Numbered from the stretch's first letter, positions 1 to 7,038 are shown. The stretch is DNA of 12,996 bases from Polyangiaceae bacterium (GCA_025936205.1 JAICTU010000252.1:1-12996); one strand, 5' to 3'. The notes: generated by a model not told the origin, from the letters alone. Translations and numbers: made by a program.

Positions 1-756
1 CCCTTCATTTTGCGCCGCACCAAGAGCCAGGTGCTCGCGGATCTGCCGCCGCTCACGCTGGTGCATCACCCGGTTCAGCTCAGCGAGGCCGAGTCGATCG
101 CCTACCAGCAGCTGCGGCGCGAGATCAACTTCCGGCTCACCAGCGCCGGCCGCCGCGAGAACAAGCTGGAGATCCTGGCCGAGATCACCCGGCTGCGGCG
201 CTTCTGTTGCCATCCCAAGCTGGTGTTCCCCGACGCCGGTAGCGAGGCCTCCAAGATCGATGCGCTGCTCGATCTGGTGCTGGAGCTGCGCGAGAATCAG
301 CATCGTGCGCTGGTCTTCAGCCAGTTCGTCGACTTCCTGGACCTGGTGCGCGAGCGCCTGGATGAAGCCGGAGTCAGCTACCAGTACCTCGACGGGTCGA
401 CGCCCAAGCCCGAGCGCCAGGCGGCGGTCGAGGCGTTTCAGGCCGGGCAGAGCACGCTGTTCGTGATCAGCCTCAAGGCGGGCGGTTTCGGTTTGAACCT
501 CACGGCGGCCGACTACGTGATCCACCTCGATCCCTGGTGGAACCCGGCGGTCGAGGCGCAGGCCACCGATCGCGCGCACCGCATCGGGCAGGAGCGGCCC
601 GTGACCGTGTATCGCCTGATCACCAAGGATACGATCGAGGAGAGCATCGTGGCCCTGCACCAGACCAAGCAAGCGCTGGCCGATGCGCTGCTCAGCGAGG
701 GGAACCAGGCGGCCGCGCTCAATGCAGCCGAGTTGGTCAATCTGATCCAGATGTGA
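1..756 (+). CDS. SNF2-family DEAD/DEAH-box helicase, C-terminal part (5' truncated)
   Basis: The frame is open from base 1 to the TGA at 754-756, so only about 251 C-terminal residues are present and the start lies outside the window. It begins with PFILRRTKSQV, the block that links the two RecA-like lobes in SNF2/Rad54-type ATPases (usual form PF.LRR.K..V..DLP). The second lobe follows: LVFSQF near 310 (motif IV), SLKAGGFGLNLT at 469-504 (motif V), DPWWNP at 529-546 and the arginine-finger motif DRAHRIGQ at 568-591 (motif VI). The end, with TIEESIVALHQTKQALADALL, is typical of bacterial SNF2 proteins such as RapA-like and SWIM-associated helicases. Family members are ATP-dependent double-stranded DNA translocases that remodel protein-DNA complexes. 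The missing N-terminus (Walker A/B, possible SWIM zinc finger) prevents a finer assignment. Nothing in the visible part looks damaged. Confidence 0.96.
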   Translation, partial: PFILRRTKSQVLADLPPLTLVHHPVQLSEAESIAYQQLRREINFRLTSAGRRENKLEILAEITRLRRFCCHPKLVFPDAGSEASKIDALLDLVLELRENQHRALVFSQFVDFLDLVRERLDEAGVSYQYLDGSTPKPERQAAVEAFQAGQSTLFVISLKAGGFGLNLTAADYVIHLDPWWNPAVEAQATDRAHRIGQERPVTVYRLITKDTIEESIVALHQTKQALADALLSEGNQAAALNAAELVNLIQM

Positions 757-817
757 GCCGCGGTGACGCGGCGACTGCGGTCGCGTTGCTGGCGACGCGC
801 TTGCCAGGCTTCATCGA

Positions 818-1118
818 TTACAGCCAGGGGTCAGCGTGCGTCACAGGTAGTTGGCGCCGAGGAACGCGTGCAGCTCGTGCAACGCCAGCTTGCTCAGGTG
901 TTCACTGGGGCAGGAGAAGCCCTGTGTGACGAGGAACAGGTGATCTAGGTACTCCTCGAGTCCTGGGCGCTGATCGAACTGCTGATCGTCCTCGATGGAG
1001 AGTGGGTGAAAGTCGAAACCTGCGCAGCCGCTCCAGCATGTGATCGGCTTTCGGCTTCCGGCACGGTGAGCTTGCCGTCCGGGCTTCGGTCCATCACGCG
1101 CAACACGCCGAGCAGCAT
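818..1118 (-). pseudogene. Degraded fragment of a CorA-type Mg2+/Co2+ transporter
   Basis: On the minus strand between about 1020 and 843 one frame reads FDFHPLSIEDDQQFDQRPG and then LEEYLDHLFLVTQGF and LHELHAFLGANYL. This matches the conserved cytoplasmic block of CorA proteins (family pattern: F.FHPL.IED....QRPK.EEY.D.LFLV). The frame stops at TGA (843-841) where relatives continue YLVT; moving one base restores VTHADPWL before a TAA at 820-818. Upstream the match also changes frame near 1021-1025: ADHMLERLRR is read in a different frame from FDFHPL. Two frame changes, plus complete absence of the membrane helices and GMN motif, mark it as a relic rather than a gene. An uninterrupted 100-codon frame (1143-841) does exist and could be expressed as a short cytosolic peptide, but its first half is out of the CorA frame. 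The family call rests on recalled motifs, not a search. Confidence 0.6.
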
Positions 1119-1245
1119 GAGCACTCGGCTCGCTGCACGTCAATCGGGGCGCCGGCGGGCCAAGGCCGCTCGGAGCGCAAGGTTTCGCGGGGTCAGGCGC
1201 CGCTGAAACGCCCCGGCGTCGATGGCAACGGACCGGTCATTCTGA

Positions 1246-1274
1246 TTGATCGTTCACTTCAACCTGGCTACCGT
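1246..1274 (+). promoter_or_regulatory. Possible sigma-70-like promoter of sodB
   Basis: TTGATC (1246-1251) and TACCGT (1269-1274) are separated by 17 bases and sit about 36 bases before the sodB start. The match to consensus is 4/6 and 3/6, so this is only a candidate; it lies in the locally AT-richer stretch before the gene. Confidence 0.22.
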
Positions 1275-1309
1275 GAGCGCCCTCCACACAACAGGAGCCT
1301 GCGCACACC

Positions 1310-1909
1310 ATGGCCTACGAACTACCTCCCTTGCCGTATGAATACACCGCGCTCGAGCCGCACATCTCCAAGCGCACGCTGGAGTTTCATCACGACAAGC
1401 ATCACGCCGCGTACGTGAACAACTTCAACGCGGCAGCCAAGGGCACCGACCTCGACAAGCTGTCGATCGAGGCGGTCATCAAGGCCACCGCGAACGACCC
1501 TGCCAAGGCGGGGATCTTCAACAACGCCGCCCAGGCGTGGAATCACACCTTCTACTGGCACAGCATGAAGCCGAAGGGCGGCGGTACGCCCACGGGTGAG
1601 CTGGCGAAGAAGATCGACAGCGACCTGGGTGGTTTCGCCAAGTTCGTGGAGGCCTTCAAGGCCGCCGGCGCGACCCAGTTCGGCAGCGGCTGGGCCTGGC
1701 TCGTGTTGGACGCCGGCAAGCTAGCGGTCACCAAGACGCCGAACGCCGAGACTCCTCTGAGCAAGGGTCAGGTGCCCTTGATCACGATGGACGTGTGGGA
1801 GCACGCTTACTATCTGGATTTCCAGAATCGTCGACCCGACTACATCACGACCTTCCTCGAGCACCTGGTCAACTGGGACTTCGCCGCCAAGAATCTGGCG
1901 GGCGCCTGA
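1310..1909 (+). CDS. sodB: Superoxide dismutase, iron type
   Basis: This 199-residue protein has the usual length of the Fe/Mn superoxide dismutase family, which converts superoxide to hydrogen peroxide and oxygen in the cytoplasm. The opening YELPPLPYEYTALEPHIS is diagnostic, and the four metal ligands are present: H27 in EFHHDKHH, H79 in WNHTFYW, and D161 and H165 in MDVWEHAYY. The residues that separate iron from manganese enzymes favour iron: NNAAQAWNH carries the second-sphere glutamine (Q75) in the N-terminal domain, and the position where manganese enzymes carry it instead is alanine (A146 in PNAETPL). There is no signal peptide. The ATG at 1310 follows an AGGAG at a somewhat long 12-base spacing, and translation from it matches the family N-terminus. 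A 9-base direct repeat, TGAGCTGAG (1907-1915 and 1923-1931), overlaps the stop codon. The gene looks intact. Confidence 0.98.
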   Translation: MAYELPPLPYEYTALEPHISKRTLEFHHDKHHAAYVNNFNAAAKGTDLDKLSIEAVIKATANDPAKAGIFNNAAQAWNHTFYWHSMKPKGGGTPTGELAKKIDSDLGGFAKFVEAFKAAGATQFGSGWAWLVLDAGKLAVTKTPNAETPLSKGQVPLITMDVWEHAYYLDFQNRRPDYITTFLEHLVNWDFAAKNLAGA

Positions 1910-1965
1910 GCTGAGAACACTGTGAGCTGAGCAAACGCGGCGTCGCGAACCACCGGGCAGGGCGC

Positions 1966-2577
1966 ATAAAACAGCTTCACAAACCCAATCTCTGGGGTTG
2001 GTCGCTCTTCAACGCAGAACGCAACCTGGACTTCCACAGCGTCTTCTGGAAGCGCCCTGCCGGTAATCTCGTCATCGATCCGTTGCCGCTCTCGGATCAC
2101 GACGCGGCTCACCTGGAGCAGCTCGGCGGCGTCCGAGACATCATTGTCACCAACTCGGATCACGGTCGCGCGGCCCTGGCGCTGCGCGACCGTACCTCTG
2201 CCCGCCTCTGGGGACCCCGCCAGGAACCAGCATTTCTCGGCGCGTTGGGGGCCGAGGCTCTGGCGCCCGATCATGTTCTGGGGCCCGAGCTCGAGGTGAT
2301 CGAGCTGCACGGCTCGAAGACACCAGGAGAGCTGGCTCTGCTGCTCGACGGAGATACCCTGGTCACCGGCGATCTGCTGCGCGGCCATCGTGCCGGGCGC
2401 CTCAACCTGCTGCCCGACGCCAAGCTCGGCGACAAGGAACGAGCGCTCGACTCGCTCGAAGCGCTGGCCCGCCGCGCAGGCATCGAAGCCGTGCTGGTCG
2501 GCGACGGATGGCCGGTATTTCGCGGCGGCTCTGGAGCGCTGCTGGAATTGCTGCGGGAAGCTCGTCCCGGGCGTTAA
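1966..2577 (+). CDS. Metallo-beta-lactamase-fold hydrolase-like protein, start codon uncertain
   Basis: The frame ending at TAA 2575-2577 is open back to a TGA at 1912-1914. Coding similarity appears to begin about 1969 (KQLHKPNLWGWSLF, then NLDFHSVFWKRPAGNLVIDPLPLS), well before the first conventional start, a TTG at 2083. No ATG, GTG or TTG lies in frame between 1915 and 2083, so I place the start tentatively at the ATA codon 1966-1968 (about 203 residues); using TTG 2083 would give 164 residues and lose the first beta-strands. Seen in the sequence: ID-PLP-S (2074-2094), VTNSDH (2146-2163) where the fold usually has HxHxDH, TGD (2365-2373) and GDGWP (2500-2514). These correspond to MBL motif positions with most zinc-binding histidines replaced, so a classical two-zinc hydrolase is unlikely. 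Its substrate is unknown. It follows sodB on the same strand with a gap of under 60 bases and may be cotranscribed. Confidence 0.75.
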   Translation: MKQLHKPNLWGWSLFNAERNLDFHSVFWKRPAGNLVIDPLPLSDHDAAHLEQLGGVRDIIVTNSDHGRAALALRDRTSARLWGPRQEPAFLGALGAEALAPDHVLGPELEVIELHGSKTPGELALLLDGDTLVTGDLLRGHRAGRLNLLPDAKLGDKERALDSLEALARRAGIEAVLVGDGWPVFRGGSGALLELLREARPGR

Positions 2578-2737
2578 TGCGGGCAGAGCGTGGCGTTTCG
2601 CTGCGCTTTTCTTCCGTTCGCTGACCGCGTGCGCACCGGCTGGGTTGCCGAGTGTAAAAATTCGAGCCAAAAGCCAGCTTTGGGGGCCACGCGGGATATA
2701 GGCGACCCTGCGGGCTGCCGCTGCGATCTGTGGGCGG

Positions 2738-4282
2738 ATGGTGGCAGAAGCGCGGTCGGGGGCAGGACCAATCGGCGTCGGGAACGGCACGGCAGACGTG
2801 TCGCTCTCCGATGCGCTCGGCGCTTCGCACGTCCAGAGCCGCGGAGCGTCCCGGGTCGCGATCACGGCGTTCGCCTACTGGGCGGCAGCAAGGGCCGCCC
2901 TCTGGTTGGCGATCGAGCCCGGTTACTCGACCCCCGTTTGGCCTGCTGCCGGCGTCGCTCTGGCCGCCCTGCTGCTCTGGGGCAGACCGATGGCACTCGG
3001 CGTGCTTCTCGGCTCGGCTGTCGCCAACCTTCCGACGAGCTTCGATCCCGCCATGGGCGTCGGCCGGGGCGGAGCGATTGCGCTGTCGCTCGGGATCGGG
3101 CTCGGCGCTGCCGCCCAGGCGCTGCTCGGTGCCTGGCTGATCGAGAAGTTCGTCGGGCTGCCCGTGCCCTTCGAAGCCAAACGCTCGATCGGCCGCTTTG
3201 CCGTGCTGGGTGGTCCCGTCGCTTGCCTGACCAGCGCGACCATCGGAGCCACGCTGCTGATCGCGGCGGGGCTGCTCTCCTGGGAAAATTACCCGTTCAG
3301 CTGGGCCACCTGGTGGGTGGGTGACTCGATCGGCGTGGTGATCTTCGCCCCGCTCAGCCTGATCCTGATCGCGAACCCGAGCCTGCTCTGGCGGCGAGGG
3401 CGCAGTACCTTGACCTGGCCGCTGCTCGGCAGCGTGTGCGTGGTCACGCTGTTGTTTCTGGAGACGCGCGCGGCGGCGCTCGGCGGGCAGCCGGGGTGGC
3501 TCGCCTGGCTCGTGCTGGGCGTGGGGCTCTGGTTCGTGCGCATCATGAGCACGGCCACGCTGGTGTCCGTCGGCGACGTGACCCTGGCGCAACGCAGCGT
3601 CGAAGAAGGCGAGCGCCGCAGTCAGGAGCTGGAGGAGCGGGTGCGTGCGCGCACGGCCGAGCTGAGCTCGACGCTGGCCGAGCGCGAGGTGCTGCTGCAG
3701 GAGATTCACCACCGCGTGAAGAACAACCTGCAGGTGATCTCCAGCCTGATCAACATGCAGATGCGGCACCTGGAGGGACGCGCGAGCCGGGACGCGCTCA
3801 GCGAGTGCCAGGCGCGCGTGCACACCATCGCGCTGATCCACGAGATCCTGTACGAGTCGCGCGACTACAGCGAGATGCCATTTTCGGACTACGTGCGGGG
3901 GCTGGCCAACAGCATCCTGCAACTGTCGGGCTCGCCCGCACATGTCTCGCTGGAGCTGGCGCTGGAACCCCTGTCGCTTCCCGTCGACAAGGCCATCCCC
4001 TGCGGGCTGATCCTGAACGAGCTGATCGTCAACGCCTTGAAGCACGCCTTCCCCGCGGATCGGCCGGGCAAGATCCGCGTGGAGCTGCACAGTCGAGAGG
4101 CCCATCGGGTGGCGTTGGTGGTCCGCGATGACGGCATCGGGGTGGCCGAGCCGAGCAATGCCGACAAGGGCGAGCTGGGGATGCAGCTGGTGCGCACGCT
4201 CGCGCAGCAGATCGGCGCGGATCTGTCGGTGAAGCACGCGGCGGGCACCAGTGTGGAGCTGGAGTTTGTGGGGAGGGGATGA
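2738..4282 (+). CDS. MASE1-domain membrane sensor histidine kinase (HisKA_2 family)
   Basis: This 514-residue protein is an inner-membrane sensor kinase. A short soluble N-terminus (1-38) precedes a multi-pass region of about eight hydrophobic segments (39-270) with MASE1 features, VWPAAGVALAALLLWG (67-82) and TWWVGDSIGVVIFAPLSL (191-208). A charged helix (about 284-320, probable coiled coil) leads to the HisKA_2 dimerisation motif EIHHRVKNNLQVISSL, with H325 as likely phosphoacceptor. The HATPase_c domain has N427 and N432 in LNELIVNALKHAF (N box), DDGIGV (464-469, G1) and LGMQLV (480-485). No extracytoplasmic PAS or CHASE sensor is visible, so the signal is probably sensed within the membrane; its identity is unknown. 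The ATG at 2738 has no strong ribosome binding site, but no better start precedes the first helix. The stop TGA overlaps the next gene's ATG (ATGA, 4279-4282), which implies translational coupling and a functional pair. Confidence 0.95.
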   Translation: MVAEARSGAGPIGVGNGTADVSLSDALGASHVQSRGASRVAITAFAYWAAARAALWLAIEPGYSTPVWPAAGVALAALLLWGRPMALGVLLGSAVANLPTSFDPAMGVGRGGAIALSLGIGLGAAAQALLGAWLIEKFVGLPVPFEAKRSIGRFAVLGGPVACLTSATIGATLLIAAGLLSWENYPFSWATWWVGDSIGVVIFAPLSLILIANPSLLWRRGRSTLTWPLLGSVCVVTLLFLETRAAALGGQPGWLAWLVLGVGLWFVRIMSTATLVSVGDVTLAQRSVEEGERRSQELEERVRARTAELSSTLAEREVLLQEIHHRVKNNLQVISSLINMQMRHLEGRASRDALSECQARVHTIALIHEILYESRDYSEMPFSDYVRGLANSILQLSGSPAHVSLELALEPLSLPVDKAIPCGLILNELIVNALKHAFPADRPGKIRVELHSREAHRVALVVRDDGIGVAEPSNADKGELGMQLVRTLAQQIGADLSVKHAAGTSVELEFVGRG

Positions 4283-5922
4283 TGGAGGCGACACAGCGAG
4301 CCCCCAGTGTGTTGATCGTGGAGGACGAGGCGATCGTCGCGCACGACCTGCGCCAGACGCTGGCGGAGCAGGGCTTTGACGCGTTCGCGGTGGCCTCCTC
4401 GGCCGAGGCGGCCATCGCCACCGCCGCCAGCAAGCGGCCCGATGTCGTGCTGATGGACATTCGCATCAAGGGCCCGACCGACGGCATCGCCGCGGCGCAG
4501 GCCCTGCGCGAGCGCTTCGACACGCCCATCATCTATCTCACGGCCCATGCCGACGCGCGCACGCTGGCGCGGGCCAAGAGCACCGAGCCCTCGGGCTACC
4601 TGCTCAAGCCGGTGAAGTCGAGCGAGCTCAAGGTCTGCATCGAGCTCGCCTTGCACAAGCGCGGCTCGCAGCAGCGGCTCGAGCGCACCGCCGAGGACGA
4701 GCGGCTGACCCACGAGCGTCTCGACTCGATCGAGCGCCTGGCGTCGCTGGCGCGCATGGCGGCCGGCGTCGCGCATCAGATCAACAACCCGCTCACGGTG
4801 GTGCTGGCCAACGCGGAGCTGGTGACGCGCGAGCTGGAGCGCCGGCGCGCCGACACGTTGCAGCCGGGCGTGGACGCGAGCGCCGAACAGCAACGCCTGG
4901 ATGAGACGATCCAGGTGCAGACCGAGCTGCGGGTGGCCGCTCAGCGCATCGCGCGCATCGTCGCCAACATCCAGTTCTTCTGCCAGCCGTCCTCGCCGCC
5001 TTCCGCGCGCGCCGACGTGCGGCGGTCGATCGAGCGCGCGCTGCGCCAGACCGCGTCGGACCTCTCCGGCTGCGCGCGGGTGATCCAGGACTTGCGCCCG
5101 GTGCCGAAGGTGAAGACCTCCGAGGCGCACCTCACCGAGGTGATGAAGCAGCTGCTCTTGAACGCGGGGCAGGCGCTCGAAGGGCGGCGCGGAGCCTGCA
5201 ACGAGATCCGCATTCACACGCGGCTGGTGGAGGATGGGACCGTGTTGATCGAAGTGGCCGACACGGGCTGCGGCCTGTCCCGGGCGGTGCAGCGGCGCAG
5301 GTTCGAGCCCTGCTTCACCACCAGGCCGCTGGGTGAGGGGACGGGGCTCGGGCTCTCGATCTGCCACGGCATCGTGGCGTCCTCCGGTGGCAGGCTGACG
5401 CTCGAGGCACGCCCGGAGGGTGGAGCGCAGGTCAGCGTGCTCTTGCCTTCGCTCCAGAGCGCCTCCGGTCAGATGCCGTTCGTGCGTCGGCTCGGGCAGT
5501 TTACTCCTACTGCGCGCTCGTCGCGGCTGCGGCTGCCGAGCGCCAAGCGCCTGGCGCGTGAGCAGCGCCGCATCCTGATGGTGGATGATGAGCCCATGCT
5601 GCTGCGCAGCGTGCGCCGTTTGCTGCCCGAATACGAGATCGTGTGTGTGGAGAGCGCGAAGAAGGCGCTGGCCTTGCTCGATGCGGGCAGGCCCTTCGAT
5701 CTGATCGTGAGCGATGTGATGATGCCGGAGATGAGCGGCATCGATTTTTACGAGGAGCTGTGCGCCCGCTATCCCGACGAAGCGCGGCGTGTGGTGTTCG
5801 TGACCGGCGGCGCGCTCGGGCACCATGTCGGCAACTTCCTCGGTTCCGTGCCCAATATGCGGCTCGAGAAGCCGTTCGCGGCGGCGGATCTGCGGCGCGT
5901 GATCGAACTGGCGCTCGTCTAG
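4279..5922 (+). CDS. Hybrid response regulator / histidine kinase (REC-HisKA-HATPase-REC)
   Basis: The protein has 547 residues and no membrane segment. The N-terminal receiver (about 10-125) has acidic residues E15/D16, phosphoacceptor D60 (LMDIRIKG), T88 (YLTAHAD) and K110 (LLKPV); this style is typical of receivers paired with HisKA_2 kinases. The transmitter follows: MAAGVAHQINNPL with H166, an N box with N295 (LLLNAGQAL), G1 DTGCGL (328-333), F box FEPCFTT (342-348) and G2 GEGTGLGLSI (352-361). A linker leads to a second receiver (about 431-545) with DD at 436-437, D479 (SDVMMPEMSG), T509 and K531. The residue after the active histidine is glutamine rather than the common glutamate. There is no DNA-binding or enzymatic output domain, so it is an intermediate of a phosphorelay; inferred order is MASE1 kinase to REC1, with the internal transmitter feeding REC2 or a separate partner. 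The first of two adjacent ATGs is the one in the ATGA overlap with the upstream kinase gene. Confidence 0.95.
   Translation: MMEATQRAPSVLIVEDEAIVAHDLRQTLAEQGFDAFAVASSAEAAIATAASKRPDVVLMDIRIKGPTDGIAAAQALRERFDTPIIYLTAHADARTLARAKSTEPSGYLLKPVKSSELKVCIELALHKRGSQQRLERTAEDERLTHERLDSIERLASLARMAAGVAHQINNPLTVVLANAELVTRELERRRADTLQPGVDASAEQQRLDETIQVQTELRVAAQRIARIVANIQFFCQPSSPPSARADVRRSIERALRQTASDLSGCARVIQDLRPVPKVKTSEAHLTEVMKQLLLNAGQALEGRRGACNEIRIHTRLVEDGTVLIEVADTGCGLSRAVQRRRFEPCFTTRPLGEGTGLGLSICHGIVASSGGRLTLEARPEGGAQVSVLLPSLQSASGQMPFVRRLGQFTPTARSSRLRLPSAKRLAREQRRILMVDDEPMLLRSVRRLLPEYEIVCVESAKKALALLDAGRPFDLIVSDVMMPEMSGIDFYEELCARYPDEARRVVFVTGGALGHHVGNFLGSVPNMRLEKPFAAADLRRVIELALV
5919..5922. other. Shared CTAG: overlapping stop codons of convergent genes
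   Basis: The palindrome CTAG gives TAG (5920-5922) for the plus-strand hybrid kinase and TAG (5921-5919) for the minus-strand rsmI, so the two coding regions overlap tail to tail by four bases. No intrinsic terminator can lie between them; any terminator would have to sit inside the opposing gene. Confidence 0.95.
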
Positions 5923-6797
5923 CTCTCTTCTGGGGGCTCGCCTGCCGCCGGCAGCGCGCCGCTCAGCTCCAGGGCGCGCTGATACAGCTCGCGGCGCGGG
6001 TAGCCGCTGGCGTCGGCCAACGCGCGCGCGATGCGGCTGGGGTTTGCGCCACATTCGATGGCCGCGCGTAGGCTCGCGTCGAGCAGGCGGCGTTGGTCTT
6101 CGTCTTCGTCGACGTGCTCGGCGGCGGCCACCACGAACACGATCTCGCCCCGCCAGGCTTCGCTGCGCGCGGCGAGCTCGGCCAGGGTGGCGTGCAGGCC
6201 TTCCTCGTGCAGCTTGGTCAGCTCGCGGCCCACGAAGGCGCGGCGCTCCGGCAGCCGAGCGGCGAGGTCCGACAGCGTCTCGGCCATGCGCGGCGGCGCT
6301 TCGAACAACACCACCGGCTCCGTGCTGCGCCGGATGCGCTCGACGCAGGCTTCGCGCTCGCTGCCGCGGCGCGGCAGGAAGCCCAGGAACAGGAACGGCC
6401 CCTCGACGAGACCCGAGAGCGCGACCGCAGACGTGACGGCGCTCGGCCCCGGCACGACCCGCGCCGCGATGCCGCGCGCTGCTGCGCTCGCCACCAGCGC
6501 GCGCCCGGGGTCACTCACTGCCGGCGTGCCCGCGTCAGTGACGTAGGCCACGTCTTGCCCCTGCTCGAGCCGCGCAACGATCTGCTCCACGGCTTCCGAC
6601 GAGCCGTGTGCGTTCAGAGAGCGCAGCTCCTGGTGCTCGATCTGCAGGTGCGACAGAAGCTGGCGCGTGCGCCGCGTATCCTCCGCCACCACGATCTGCG
6701 CGTCCCGCAGCACGTCCACGGCCCGCCGCGTGATGTCACCCAGATTGCCGATGGGCGTCGAAACGACGTAGAGCGTGCCGGACATGGGCGCTGTCAT
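5919..6797 (-). CDS. rsmI: 16S rRNA (cytidine(1402)-2'-O)-methyltransferase
   Basis: RsmI uses S-adenosylmethionine to 2'-O-methylate C1402 of 16S rRNA in the ribosomal P site, in concert with RsmH in other bacteria. From the chosen start it is 292 residues, the usual family size. The tetrapyrrole-methylase-like fold is clear: LYVVSTPIGNLGDIT (9-23), VVAEDTRRTRQLL (37-49), the SAM-site loop VTDAGTPAVSDPG (86-98), VPGPSAVTSA (115-124), FLGFLPRR (137-144), LFEAPPRM (164-171) and FVGRELTKLHEE (188-199). A small C-terminal helical domain (about 238-278, NPSRIARALAD...) closes the protein. The ATG at 6797 is preferred because GAGG lies six bases upstream; an ATG at 6785 is also possible, and a TTG at 6821 would merely extend the frame without family support. 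A 60-codon gene lies 58 bases upstream on the same strand. Confidence 0.97.
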   Translation of the reverse strand: MTAPMSGTLYVVSTPIGNLGDITRRAVDVLRDAQIVVAEDTRRTRQLLSHLQIEHQELRSLNAHGSSEAVEQIVARLEQGQDVAYVTDAGTPAVSDPGRALVASAAARGIAARVVPGPSAVTSAVALSGLVEGPFLFLGFLPRRGSEREACVERIRRSTEPVVLFEAPPRMAETLSDLAARLPERRAFVGRELTKLHEEGLHATLAELAARSEAWRGEIVFVVAAAEHVDEDEDQRRLLDASLRAAIECGANPSRIARALADASGYPRRELYQRALELSGALPAAGEPPEES

Positions 6798-6855
6798 GGA
6801 CGGCCTCGGGGCGGGAGGCAAGTGCGGAAGGCTCTGGCGAGCCAGGAAACACCGC

Positions 6856-7038
6856 TCAGCGCGCTGGATGCGGCGCGTGCGCCTCGTTTTCGGCGATCTC
6901 TGCCAGCCGCCGCCGGCCCACGGCCGCAGCGAGGAAGCTGGCGAACGCGATGGCGAGCGCCAACATGATCAGGGTGCCCCAGAGCTCGCCGCCGGCGATG
7001 ATTTGGTGGGGACCGAAACCCAATGTGTTTGGTACCAT
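6856..7038 (-). CDS. Small single-pass membrane protein, function unknown
   Basis: This 60-residue frame starts at an ATG with an excellent ribosome binding site, TGGAGG six bases upstream (complement of 7045-7050), which is the main reason to accept so short a gene. It has a short N-terminal stretch, MVPNTLGFGPHQIIAGGEL, one hydrophobic helix (about 20-40, WGTLIMLALAIAFASFLAAAV), then GRRR and a polar tail. By the positive-inside rule the tail should face the cytoplasm and the N-terminus the periplasm. I do not recognise a family; it resembles in form the small subunits of membrane complexes, but nothing ties it to one. It precedes rsmI on the same strand by 58 bases and may share its transcript. 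It is not a signal peptide of anything longer: the frame ends at TGA 6858-6856. Confidence 0.62.
   Translation of the reverse strand: MVPNTLGFGPHQIIAGGELWGTLIMLALAIAFASFLAAAVGRRRLAEIAENEAHAPHPAR

Noticed and set aside
1042..1118. EF-hand-like calcium motif (DRSPDGKLTVPEA) on the minus strand upstream of the CorA relic
   Set aside because: A single partial match to the D-x-D-G-x-x-x-x-E pattern in a decayed frame; too short to call, and it may just be part of the CorA N-terminus.
2667..2683. CCAAA / TTTGG inverted repeat after the MBL gene as a terminator
   Set aside because: Only five base pairs and no T tract follows; too weak to call.
2402..6054. Long minus-strand frames of 630 and 721 codons opposite the kinase operon
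   Set aside because: Both are shadows of the two kinase genes, whose domains and motifs are unambiguous on the plus strand; the antisense products are low-complexity and unrecognisable.
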